Assembly: GCA_016931015.1 (NCBI GenBank)
Contig: JAFGFP010000028.1
Location: forward strand, 1-5,478
Length of the DNA: 5,478 nucleotides
Reading direction: 5' to 3'
Source: Dehalococcoidales bacterium
GTDB lineage: Bacteria; Chloroflexota; Dehalococcoidia; Dehalococcoidales; UBA5760
The position numbers were made by a program, and so were the translations under genes. The notes beneath the pieces are model-generated. The model was not told the DNA's origin. It was given only the letters and a program-made list of their open reading frames with translations, and searched no databases. Below, piece after piece: positions 1-5,478 of the stretch (its first letter is position 1; every line of letters starts with the position of its first letter).

Positions 1-339
1 AAGATTTGCGGGCGCACCGACGATATGCTCATCATCCGCGGGGTGAACGTCTTCCCGACTCAGATCGAGAGCGCCCTGCTCTCCGTTGAGGGAGTGGCAC
101 CGCACTACCAGATAATCGTCGACCGGGAGCACCATCTGGACAAAATCGAGATACTGGTCGAGGTCTCCGAGTCCATCTTCAGCGACGAGTTACGCGGGCT
201 GGAAGAGATGGAAGAGAGAGTACGGGCGGAGATAAACAGCGTCCTCGGGATTTCGGCCCGGATTAAGCTGGTGGAGCCCCGGAGCATCGCGCGCAGCGAG
301 GGTAAAGCCAGACGCGTTATCGACCGCCGCCAGCCTTAA
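1..339 (+). CDS. Phenylacetate-CoA ligase-like adenylate-forming enzyme, C-terminal part (5' end outside window)
   Basis: The reading frame is open from base 1 to the TAA at 337-339 and encodes the last 112 residues of an acyl/aryl-CoA ligase. The family activates a carboxylate (classically phenylacetate) with ATP to an acyl-adenylate and transfers it to CoA in the cytoplasm. The sequence opens at the hinge motif GRTDDMLIIRGVNVFP, which marks the start of the mobile C-terminal domain of PaaK-type ligases. It ends with RSEGKARRVIDRR, in which the lysine at 304-306 sits where the family's catalytic C-terminal lysine lies. The domain seems complete. The N-terminal adenylation core is outside the window, so substrate specificity cannot be judged; homologues act on phenylacetate, indoleacetate, benzoate-like acids and others. 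The ACT-domain gene follows after 33 nt, an arrangement commonly seen for this family. Confidence 0.9.
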   Translation, partial: KICGRTDDMLIIRGVNVFPTQIESALLSVEGVAPHYQIIVDREHHLDKIEILVEVSESIFSDELRGLEEMEERVRAEINSVLGISARIKLVEPRSIARSEGKARRVIDRRQP

Positions 340-357
340 CTAAAACCAGTGCGGCCT

Positions 358-365
358 GGGGAGGA
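358..365 (+). promoter_or_regulatory. Ribosome binding site that fixes the ACT protein start
   Basis: GGGGAGGA lies 7 nt before the ATG at 373. It decides against the in-frame GTG at 349, which would place this site inside the coding sequence and has no comparable purine tract before it. Confidence 0.8.
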
Positions 366-372
366 AACGAGA

Positions 373-774
373 ATGAGAATAAAACAGGTATCGGTATTCG
401 CGGGTAATGAGGCCGGGCGTCTGGTGGACATGCTGACACCCCTCGCCCGCAGTAAGATCGACATCCTGGCCTTGTCCGTAGCCGACTCCGCCGACTTCGG
501 CATCGTACGCCTGGTGGTCTCCAACATGGACAAGGCCGTTAAGGCGCTGCACGAGGCCGGGTTTACCCTACGGGTGAACGACGTCCTTTCCTACCAGGTG
601 CCCGACGTCCCCGGCGGGCTGCTGAAGGCTGTCGTCGAGCCCCTGGCTGAAGCCGGCATCAACCTGGAGTATTTCTACGCCTTCATCCAGAGCGAGGCCG
701 GAAAGGCGACCGTGGTGCTCAAGGTAAGCGACCCGGACGGGGCGGAAGCCGTCCTCGAGCGGCTCAAGAAGTAG
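373..774 (+). CDS. Tandem ACT-domain protein (putative amino-acid-binding regulatory protein)
   Basis: This is a 133-residue protein made almost wholly of two ACT domains. The first covers about residues 1-66 (MRIKQVSVFAGNEAGRL, then an IDILALSVADS strand and FGIVRLVV). The second covers about 67-133 (LSYQVPDVPGGLLKAVVEPL, then INLEYFYAFI and ATVVLKVSD). Each shows the usual order of a strand, a Gly-containing turn (NEAGRL, DVPGGL), a helix, and two strands. ACT domains bind small ligands, mostly amino acids, and act as allosteric sensors. No catalytic domain is attached. The close position behind the ligase (33 nt, same strand, no terminator seen between) suggests cotranscription and a regulatory or accessory role for the ligase or its pathway. 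That role is inferred. The ATG at 373 is preferred over the GTG at 349 because of the Shine-Dalgarno at 358-365. Confidence 0.88.
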   Translation: MRIKQVSVFAGNEAGRLVDMLTPLARSKIDILALSVADSADFGIVRLVVSNMDKAVKALHEAGFTLRVNDVLSYQVPDVPGGLLKAVVEPLAEAGINLEYFYAFIQSEAGKATVVLKVSDPDGAEAVLERLKK

Positions 775-875
775 CGCCAGTTAGAGCGCCATCCCCAACG
801 TCTCAGCAGAGCAATTATCGCGCAGCCGTCTTTTCCACAGCGACAGCGAAACCTGCTTCGTTTCAAAATCAGGCA

Positions 876-905
876 TTGACTAAAATCGTATCCCCCAAGT
901 ATTAT
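876..905 (+). promoter_or_regulatory. Probable sigma-70-type promoter of the DegV gene
   Basis: TTGACT (876-881) and TATTAT (900-905) are separated by 18 bp, 31 nt before the DegV start codon. An alternative -10, TATACT at 912-917, has no good -35 at the right distance. The promoter lies in the 162-nt gap after the ACT gene and implies that DegV can be transcribed separately. A small inverted repeat (GAAAC 848-852 / GTTTC 860-864) lies just upstream and could be a weak operator or chance. Confidence 0.6.
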
Positions 906-936
906 TAGCACTATACTAAGCTGAAAGGAGCACGCC

Positions 937-1809
937 ATGAAAAAGGTAGCTGTCATGACCGATTCCGTAAGCTATATGCCCAAGCAAGTCGTCGAGGAGA
1001 ACGATATCACGCTGCTACCGACCCACGTTATCATAGACGGCAAGTCACACTACGAGAACGAGATAGACCTGGCCTGGTTCTACCAGCATATGCCGAAATG
1101 GAAGAAGGAGGATAGGATACCGACCACCTCATCTCCCTCCACCGATGACTTCGTGAGGGCCTACCGCCGGCTGAGCGAGCAGTATGAAGGCATTGTCTAC
1201 CTCGCCTACAGTGCCAAGCTGGGCATGGCGGTAAGCGCTTCCTCACAAGCCAAGGCGCTCGTCCAGGACGAGCTCTCTAAAACCCAGATAGAGGTTGTTG
1301 ACTGCCAGACCGCCTGCAGTCCCCAGATGCTGGCCACCCTGGAAGTAGCCAGAGCGGCTAACGCCGGCCAGAGCTTTACCGAGGTAGTCAAGGTTGCCCG
1401 CAGCATGACGGAAAAGGTCAACTTCATTGCCCTGATGGACAACCTCTACTACCTGGCTAAGGGAGGCCGGATACACCGGGCCCGCCCCTGGGCGGCCTCC
1501 AAGATAACCAACTCGGTACTCCTGCATATGAATGTGGCCACCAACGGAGAGATGTCCCCTCTGGCCAGATGTAAAACCAAAGGCGAGCTACTGAAGACGC
1601 TTTTTAGCGTGGTCAAGGAGAGAAGCGGCGGTCGCAAGCTACACGTAGCCATAAACCACGCCGACGTACCGGCGGAAGCCGAGGAGCTGCGAGAAAAGGC
1701 GCTGGCCAACTTCCCTGTCCAGGAAATCTACGTCAGCGAGATAGGGCCGCTGGTAACGAGCCATACCGGGTTAGGAACCCGCATCTTCGGCTGGTGGGCC
1801 GAAGACTAG
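937..1809 (+). CDS. DegV family fatty-acid-binding protein
   Basis: This 290-residue protein matches the DegV/FakB family in length and in all signature regions. These are an N-terminal strand with TDS (residues 8-10), TTSSPS (63-68), the AYSAKLG segment (90-96) where family members have a Ser-containing ligand loop, LYYLAKGGRI (170-179), and GPLVTSHTGLGT (270-281). In characterised FakB proteins a Ser, an Arg and a His from these regions hold the fatty-acid carboxylate; S92, R178 and H276 are the likely counterparts. FakB presents bound fatty acids to the kinase FakA for phosphorylation and phospholipid synthesis. No FakA/Dak gene is visible, so the partner and ligand are unknown here. The ATG at 937 has AAAGGAG at 924-930, 6 nt upstream. 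The gene has its own promoter and seems monocistronic. Confidence 0.93.
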   Translation: MKKVAVMTDSVSYMPKQVVEENDITLLPTHVIIDGKSHYENEIDLAWFYQHMPKWKKEDRIPTTSSPSTDDFVRAYRRLSEQYEGIVYLAYSAKLGMAVSASSQAKALVQDELSKTQIEVVDCQTACSPQMLATLEVARAANAGQSFTEVVKVARSMTEKVNFIALMDNLYYLAKGGRIHRARPWAASKITNSVLLHMNVATNGEMSPLARCKTKGELLKTLFSVVKERSGGRKLHVAINHADVPAEAEELREKALANFPVQEIYVSEIGPLVTSHTGLGTRIFGWWAED

Positions 1810-1831
1810 CCGACACCGACCAGCACCCGAA

Positions 1832-1861
1832 ATGACAGGACACCGCGATAACTGGTATATT
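1832..1861 (+). promoter_or_regulatory. Possible extended -10 promoter upstream of the structured leader
   Basis: ATGACA (1832-1837) resembles a -35 box and is 18 bp from TATATT (1856-1861). The -10 is preceded by TG at 1853-1854 with one intervening base, as in extended -10 promoters. The predicted start of transcription is about 1867-1870, right where the long hairpin begins. That agreement raises confidence, but no experiment supports it. Confidence 0.45.
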
Positions 1862-1869
1862 AAGAGAAC

Positions 1870-1982
1870 GGTCTCAATTCCATCGGTAACCTAGCCGGAG
1901 GTCGGCATTGAGCCGGCTTAACCTCCAGGGCTGCCTACCGATTCCGAATTAACCAGGTAACCGGGCTAACGTGCCCGGTACC
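1870..1982 (+). ncRNA. Structured intergenic RNA candidate: long imperfect hairpin plus second strong hairpin (possible 5' leader)
   Basis: Hairpin A spans 1870-1954 with about 29 pairs: 1870-1872/1952-1954, 1876-1880/1946-1950, 1882-1888/1936-1942, 1893-1896/1929-1932, 1897-1900/1923-1926 and 1901-1906/1912-1917 (one G-U), closing on the 5-nt loop at 1907-1911. Small internal loops and a 5-nt bulge (1918-1922) separate the helices. Hairpin B begins two bases later: 1956-1959/1979-1982 and 1961-1966/1973-1978, with A1960 bulged and a 6-nt loop. No U-tract follows either hairpin, so these are not ordinary intrinsic terminators. The element lies between a possible promoter and the ribosome binding site of the methyltransferase gene, so a cis-regulatory leader is the preferred reading. 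A separate small RNA or a small palindromic (MITE-like) element are alternatives. It did not match any riboswitch consensus I could recall. Confidence 0.45.
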
Positions 1983-2024
1983 CTCTAAGCAGAAACTACA
2001 GAGTCGTGAAAGAAAATAAGCGAG

Positions 2025-2030
2025 AAGGAG
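2025..2030 (+). promoter_or_regulatory. Shine-Dalgarno site pointing to an ATA start codon at 2038
   Basis: AAGGAG at 2025-2030 ends 7 nt before the ATA at 2038-2040. An in-frame TAA at 2017-2019 limits how far upstream the frame can reach, so translation must begin between 2020 and 2155. No ATG, GTG or TTG lies in frame in that stretch before the TTG at 2155, which itself lacks a well-spaced purine tract. Confidence 0.6.
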
Positions 2031-2037
2031 AAGAGCG

Positions 2038-3063
2038 ATAACCGTCGTCATCGTAATCCTAGCCGTTCTGGGCGCCCTGATCGCCCTCAGCTATGTTGTT
2101 CCCTACCGGAGAGGTTACAGCCGGCGAGCCGAAATCAGGGAAATCCTGGTCGATTTGAAGTCTCTGGAATCAAACTCGGAATATAAGGAAGCCGTAAAAC
2201 AGAACACTGAGTTCTTCCGGGCAATAAGGTCGCCCTTCGGCTATGCCTGGTGGTTGGTCTTCCGGGCCCCCAAGCTCAGGAAAAACCGTGCCCGCATCGT
2301 CGAGCTTTTGGACATGCCCTTCCCCGAGTGGCAGAAGATGGTCCTAGAGACCCTTTCCTGGTTCGAGGTATGGATGCACAGTCTGGAACCAATCACGAAC
2401 CGGATAATCCAGGAAGTGGAAAGACTGAAAGAGACCAAGCAAGAGCCCATCACGTTGGCTAGCATCGGCTGCGGAGGTATGGAGCTGGAGCGGCAGGTTA
2501 TCTACCAGCTAATTAGAAACCGGTTCAAGTTCCCACTAATCTTTATCGGCATCGACTACTCCCCACCCAGCTTCGAGGTGGCCCAGTCCAAATTCGAAAA
2601 ACTCGAAGCCAAGGGCCTGCTCCAGGTAAAGACAATCTCGCACCTGGGCACCGAAGAGCTAAAGGCCCTGAAAGCCGAGGCCGCCTCTCATAGATTTACG
2701 GTGGTGCTGCTCAAGGCAGACGCCTTCGATCTGGAGGTACTACCACAGAACTCCTTCGACCTTATCTATCACACCCGCTTAAGACACCACCTGAGCGCCA
2801 CCGAGGGGCTGAAACTGGACAAGCTCAGCACCTATCTGGCGCCGAAACTGGTCGAACTGGATGACCTGTTCACCATCCGGGGGACTATCATCACCAGCAT
2901 CTTCGCCTGGCGCTTCCCGGCGGTGCTAAACGGAGCCATCTTCAGCTACCTCAAAGACTGCTGCAAGAGGGAGATAACAGCTCAGCAGAAACCGGGCTGT
3001 AAGATAGACCTGAACGGTAAAATATTCTCTTGCTATCTCAGGGTCTGTACCAAACCTGACTAG
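2038..3063 (+). CDS. Membrane-anchored class I SAM-dependent methyltransferase-like protein (probable ATA start)
   Basis: From ATA 2038 the product is 341 residues; the first conventional start, TTG 2155, gives 302. The longer form is preferred because of the Shine-Dalgarno at 2025-2030, because codons 2041-2154 keep the GC-rich third positions of the gene, and because they encode a sensible hydrophobic helix (residues 2-21, TVVIVILAVLGALIALSYVV) followed by a basic stretch (YRRGYSRR). That charge pattern predicts the domain faces the cytoplasm. The catalytic fold is suggested by a glycine-rich SAM motif LASIGCGGMELE (about 140-151), a strand ending in acidic FIGIDYS (169-175), and KADAFDLEVLPQNSFDLIYH (226-245), resembling motif II. 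A helical region (about 50-135) precedes it. The C-terminal 35 residues contain five cysteines. The substrate is unknown and I do not recognise a named family. Possible explanations for the start include a true AUA start or an ATG-to-ATA change or error. Confidence 0.72.
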   Translation: MTVVIVILAVLGALIALSYVVPYRRGYSRRAEIREILVDLKSLESNSEYKEAVKQNTEFFRAIRSPFGYAWWLVFRAPKLRKNRARIVELLDMPFPEWQKMVLETLSWFEVWMHSLEPITNRIIQEVERLKETKQEPITLASIGCGGMELERQVIYQLIRNRFKFPLIFIGIDYSPPSFEVAQSKFEKLEAKGLLQVKTISHLGTEELKALKAEAASHRFTVVLLKADAFDLEVLPQNSFDLIYHTRLRHHLSATEGLKLDKLSTYLAPKLVELDDLFTIRGTIITSIFAWRFPAVLNGAIFSYLKDCCKREITAQQKPGCKIDLNGKIFSCYLRVCTKPD

Positions 3064-3176
3064 TGGGCCGGCGCCGCCAGCGACAGCGCAGAAACCTAAG
3101 CCCATACGCCCTTCTTTCGCATATTATGTAAAGTGTACCCAGCTTTTCCCGACGTTCCAGCCTCTAAAACCGGCCC

Positions 3177-3204
3177 TTGACATCGCCCGTTTTAGTGCTA
3201 TAAT
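3177..3204 (+). promoter_or_regulatory. Perfect-consensus sigma-70 promoter of the surface protein gene
   Basis: TTGACA (3177-3182) and TATAAT (3199-3204) both match the consensus exactly, with a 16-bp spacer. TG at 3196-3197 adds an extended -10. The start codon is 31 nt after the -10 box, so the leader is short. This predicts strong, housekeeping-type transcription. Confidence 0.85.
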
Positions 3205-3223
3205 CAACCCACACTAAACGTGC

Positions 3224-3229
3224 GGAGGT
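3224..3229 (+). promoter_or_regulatory. Shine-Dalgarno site of the surface protein gene
   Basis: GGAGGT ends 6 nt before ATG 3236. It is a strong match to the 16S rRNA tail and fixes the start in front of a good signal peptide. Confidence 0.8.
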
Positions 3230-3235
3230 CTCAAA

Positions 3236-5242
3236 ATGAAACTCTGGCACCGATTAGCAACCCTGTTCCTCACCGCCAGCCTCCCCCTGGCCCTCCTAGT
3301 GGTAACGGCCGAACCAGCCCTGGCCGCCGTCTCGGTGACGGTATCCCCGGACGAAGGCATGGTGGACTCGCTGGTACACGTCAGCGGCACCGGATTTACC
3401 CCCGGGAGCACCTTCAGGACCTACTTTGCCTACGACACCGACTTTGAAACGGTGAGCATCGGCATCGTGGCCGGCGACGGCACGATAGCTCACTTCCTCA
3501 CCGTTCCCGAAGCGCCCGGCGGCTCGTACGAGGTACGGGTGCAGACGGCACACGAATACTCAAGCGACTACTTCACCGTGGAACCGAGCCTCGAACTCTC
3601 CCAGACCTCGGTTATCGTCGACGAAAATCTCTACGTCTACGGAAAGGGCTTCCGGGCCAGCCGGGGAATCACGGTTAAGTTCGACAACCAGACCATGACC
3701 ACCACGGCCACGGATAGCAAAGGCAGCTTCAGCGCCATATTCCGGGTGCCCGAGAGCGAGCTCGGCAGCCACGAGGTGACCGCCTACGATAACATCTACC
3801 GGCTGACGACCCGGCTATCGGTAACCCAGTCAATCTCGATTACCCCGGAGCGGGGCCCGACCGGGAGCAAGGTCACCGTCATCGGCACCGGCTTCCGGGA
3901 CGAGCGCGATATAACCATCAGCTTCGACGATGAGGAGGTCGCCACCAGCCCCTCGGCGGTAACCAGCGACGAAAACGGCAGCTTTACGGCCAGCTTCTAC
4001 GTGCCGACCTGCCTCAATCGAAACCCCGAGATAAGAGCCAGCGACGGGAGATACACCGCCGAGGCCGAGTTTACCATACTGGCCAACATAAGCCTCTCCA
4101 CCGATGCCGGAAGCTACCGGGACACGATAACGGTTACCGGCACCGGCTTTCGCTCCAGCCGGGTGATCACCATGACCTTCGACGACGACGGGCTTATCAC
4201 CAGCCCGGTGACCGTCCGCTCCGACAATACCGGCTGCTTCGAGGTCGAGTTCGAAGTGCCGGAGGGCACCAGCGGGGCGCACACCATAGAAGCCAGCGAC
4301 GGCACTAACTCCGACAGCGCCAGCCTGAACGTACTACCCGGCATCGACCTCAGCCCCACCAGCGGCCCCATCGGGGTCGAGGTGACCGTAAGCGGCACCG
4401 GCTTCGGGGCTAACAAAGTGGTCACCATACGGTTTGCCCAGAGCCACGTCAGAACCGCGGCCAGCGATATCGACGGCAGCTTTACCGACTATTTCAAGGT
4501 CCCCCAGAACTCAAGCGGTAACTACACCATCTCCGCAAACGACGGCCTGGTCAGCGCCGAGGCCATCTTCACCATCACCACCAGCACCGAACTTGAGCCG
4601 GACACGGGACACGTGGGCACCCTGATTACGATCACCGGCACCGGCTTCGCCGGGGCGGTAACCATCCAGTATGACGAGACGGTGGCCGCCACCACCAGCG
4701 CCGATGCTAACGGGGCTTTTACCGTCTCCTTCCCGGCCCCGACAAGCCAGCACGGCCACCACAGCGTCACCGCCAGCGACAGCTTCAACACCATTACGGC
4801 CACCTTTACCATGGAGTCGGAGGCGCCGCCGGTACCGGCCCTGACGTCACCGGAGAACGGCGCCCGGCAGAGCTCGAGGCCCGCCTTTAGCTGGGAAGCG
4901 GTAAGCGACCCCAGCGGGGTAAGCTACCGCCTGCAGATTGCCCCCGACAACAGCTTCAGCACCCTGCTCCTGGAGAAACAGGGACTAACTCAGCCCCAAT
5001 ACACCCTGGCCCGGGAAGAAGGGCTCCAGACCACGGACCGAGATACCCCGTACTACTGGCGGGTGCGGGCGGTCGACGGGGCCTCTAATGAGAGCGACTG
5101 GTCAACGCCACGGTCGTTCTTCGTGAGCTTTATCCCTCAGTGGGGAGTATACGTGCTGATAGTCGCCATCAGCGTGGCTATCAGCGTTTTGGTGAGCCGC
5201 AAGGTATGGCACAAAGGCGGTAGTAAGAGTAAGTCAGAGTAA
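3236..5242 (+). CDS. Secreted, membrane-anchored multi-repeat IPT/TIG-like surface protein with fibronectin-III-like domain
   Basis: This 668-residue protein has a Sec-type signal peptide (residues 1-30: basic MKLWHR, hydrophobic core, likely cleavage after AEPALA). Six tandem Ig-like repeats of about 76-84 residues follow at roughly 32-115, 117-196, 199-282, 285-366, 369-447 and 451-526. Each carries a GTGF turn (GKGF in the second), then a strand of the type ITVxFD, a D-x-x-GSF segment, a VP turn, and an 'AxD' strand, as in IPT/TIG domains. A fibronectin-III-like domain follows (about 531-630, with FSWEAV, YRLQIAPDNSF and YYWRVRAVD). A transmembrane helix (636-654) and a basic tail (KVWHKGGSKSKSE) place the repeats outside the cell and the tail inside. 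No LPXTG or lipobox is seen. A role in adhesion or cell-envelope structure is likely but inferred. The gene has its own promoter and its 3' end meets a convergent kinase gene. Confidence 0.9.
   Translation: MKLWHRLATLFLTASLPLALLVVTAEPALAAVSVTVSPDEGMVDSLVHVSGTGFTPGSTFRTYFAYDTDFETVSIGIVAGDGTIAHFLTVPEAPGGSYEVRVQTAHEYSSDYFTVEPSLELSQTSVIVDENLYVYGKGFRASRGITVKFDNQTMTTTATDSKGSFSAIFRVPESELGSHEVTAYDNIYRLTTRLSVTQSISITPERGPTGSKVTVIGTGFRDERDITISFDDEEVATSPSAVTSDENGSFTASFYVPTCLNRNPEIRASDGRYTAEAEFTILANISLSTDAGSYRDTITVTGTGFRSSRVITMTFDDDGLITSPVTVRSDNTGCFEVEFEVPEGTSGAHTIEASDGTNSDSASLNVLPGIDLSPTSGPIGVEVTVSGTGFGANKVVTIRFAQSHVRTAASDIDGSFTDYFKVPQNSSGNYTISANDGLVSAEAIFTITTSTELEPDTGHVGTLITITGTGFAGAVTIQYDETVAATTSADANGAFTVSFPAPTSQHGHHSVTASDSFNTITATFTMESEAPPVPALTSPENGARQSSRPAFSWEAVSDPSGVSYRLQIAPDNSFSTLLLEKQGLTQPQYTLAREEGLQTTDRDTPYYWRVRAVDGASNESDWSTPRSFFVSFIPQWGVYVLIVAISVAISVLVSRKVWHKGGSKSKSE
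3329..4813 (+). repeat. Six in-frame tandem IPT/TIG-like repeat units
   Basis: Approximate units are 3329-3580, 3584-3823, 3830-4081, 4088-4333, 4340-4576 and 4586-4813. The best-conserved DNA is the block GGCACCGGCTT coding for GTGF, present in units 3-6 and altered in units 1 and 2. Protein similarity is clear, but the DNA units are well diverged, so the array looks old rather than recently expanded. Confidence 0.75.
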
Positions 5243-5245
5243 GTA

Positions 5246-5267
5246 AGCCGGGTATCTTTAGCCGGCT
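5246..5267. terminator. Weak hairpin between convergent genes
   Basis: AGCCGG (5246-5251) pairs with CCGGCT (5262-5267) around a 10-nt loop. It lies right after the surface protein stop codon and overlaps the stop codon of the minus-strand kinase. No T-run follows on either strand, so intrinsic termination is doubtful. It may simply slow or end transcription from both sides. Confidence 0.3.
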
Positions 5268-5478
5268 AGGCCGCCGGGGCGACCTCATCAGTTTCATCAG
5301 TTTGGGAGGCGGTTTCGGCAAGGGGCACGGTAAAGGCAAAGCGGCTGCCCTTACCCGGCTCGCTCTTTACCTCGATACTGCCCCCGTGGGCCTCGACGAT
5401 ATACTTGGCGATGGTAAGCCCCAGACCGCTACCCCCAGTAGCCCGGGCCCGAGACCTGTCCGCCCGGTAAAAGCGCTC
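5266..5478 (-). CDS. Sensor histidine kinase, C-terminal end of the ATPase domain (5' end outside window)
   Basis: Read on the minus strand, the frame is open from the window edge to a TAG at 5268-5266 and gives 70 residues. It begins with ERFYRADRSRA (the F-box region), then GGSGLGL (G2 box) in front of TIAKYIVEAHGG, then SIEVKSEPGKGSRFAFTVPL. This is the typical end of a HATPase_c domain in kinases of the PhoR/BaeS type. These enzymes autophosphorylate on a histidine and pass the phosphate to a response regulator. The DHp domain, sensor region and any partner regulator lie outside the window. A short acidic tail (TDETDE, coded by a small direct repeat) follows the domain. It is convergent with the surface protein gene, with 23 nt between the stop codons. 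Confidence 0.92.
   Translation of the reverse strand, partial: ERFYRADRSRARATGGSGLGLTIAKYIVEAHGGSIEVKSEPGKGSRFAFTVPLAETASQTDETDEVAPAA

Noticed and set aside
349..372. GTG at 349 as the start of the ACT protein
   Set aside because: The Shine-Dalgarno at 358-365 is correctly spaced for ATG 373, and the ACT fold starts at that methionine.
848..864. Small inverted repeat GAAAC/GTTTC as a terminator for the ligase-ACT operon
   Set aside because: The stem is only 5 bp and no T-run follows; it lies directly next to the DegV -35 box and could be chance.
1881..1902. Resemblance of the reverse complement (ending GGTTACCGATGG) to the 3' end of the cyclic-di-GMP-I (GEMM) riboswitch
   Set aside because: The other conserved parts of that riboswitch are missing, and on the minus strand it would point into the 3' end of the DegV gene.
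1956..1982. Second hairpin of the 1810-2037 gap as an intrinsic terminator of DegV
   Set aside because: The stem is strong, but it is followed by CCTCTAAGC rather than a T-run, and it lies about 150 nt after the stop codon.
2250..2462. Overlapping plus-strand frame inside the methyltransferase gene
   Set aside because: It has no good ribosome binding site, is rich in Pro/Arg/His as out-of-frame reading gives, and the methyltransferase motifs are in the other frame.
3830..4282. Long antisense open frame (150 codons) opposite the surface protein repeats, and similar antisense frames at 4114-4428 and 4511-4812
   Set aside because: They are shadows of the GC-rich, repetitive sense gene, with no recognisable domain and amino-acid content typical of antisense reading.

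Overview
The window looks like a chromosomal segment from a bacterium with moderately high GC content. All genes start from clear Shine-Dalgarno sites, and at least three have recognisable sigma-70-type promoters. A phenylacetate-CoA-ligase-like gene followed by a tandem-ACT gene, a DegV protein, and an IPT/TIG-repeat surface protein with a plain signal peptide and C-terminal membrane anchor would fit an uncultured Chloroflexota (Dehalococcoidia-like) or a similar anaerobe. This taxonomic guess is an inference from gene content only. No mobile elements, CRISPR arrays, tRNAs or rRNAs were seen.

Layout: (1) 1-339 (+) is the 3' end of an adenylate-forming ligase of the phenylacetate-CoA ligase type. 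It is followed after 33 nt by 373-774 (+), a small protein of two ACT domains, probably in the same operon. (2) 937-1809 (+) is a DegV-family fatty-acid-binding protein with its own promoter. (3) 1810-2037 is a gene-free gap that appears organised: a possible extended -10 promoter, a long imperfect hairpin starting at about the predicted transcription start, a second strong hairpin, then a Shine-Dalgarno site. (4) 2038-3063 (+) is a class I SAM-dependent methyltransferase-like protein. Its reading frame continues upstream of the first conventional start (TTG 2155) through a transmembrane helix, up to an ATA codon placed 7 nt after the Shine-Dalgarno. (5) 3236-5242 (+) is a secreted, membrane-anchored protein with six tandem IPT/TIG-like repeats and one fibronectin-III-like domain, driven by a perfect-consensus promoter. 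(6) 5266-5478 (-) is the C-terminal end of a sensor histidine kinase, convergent with the surface protein gene.

How the parts work together: the ligase and ACT protein plausibly form one aryl/acyl-CoA module, in which the ACT protein may sense an amino acid. The DegV, methyltransferase and surface-protein genes each appear to be separate transcription units; nothing here ties them into one pathway. The most unusual part is the 1832-2155 stretch: a structured candidate leader RNA in front of a membrane-anchored methyltransferase that seems to use a non-canonical AUA start codon.
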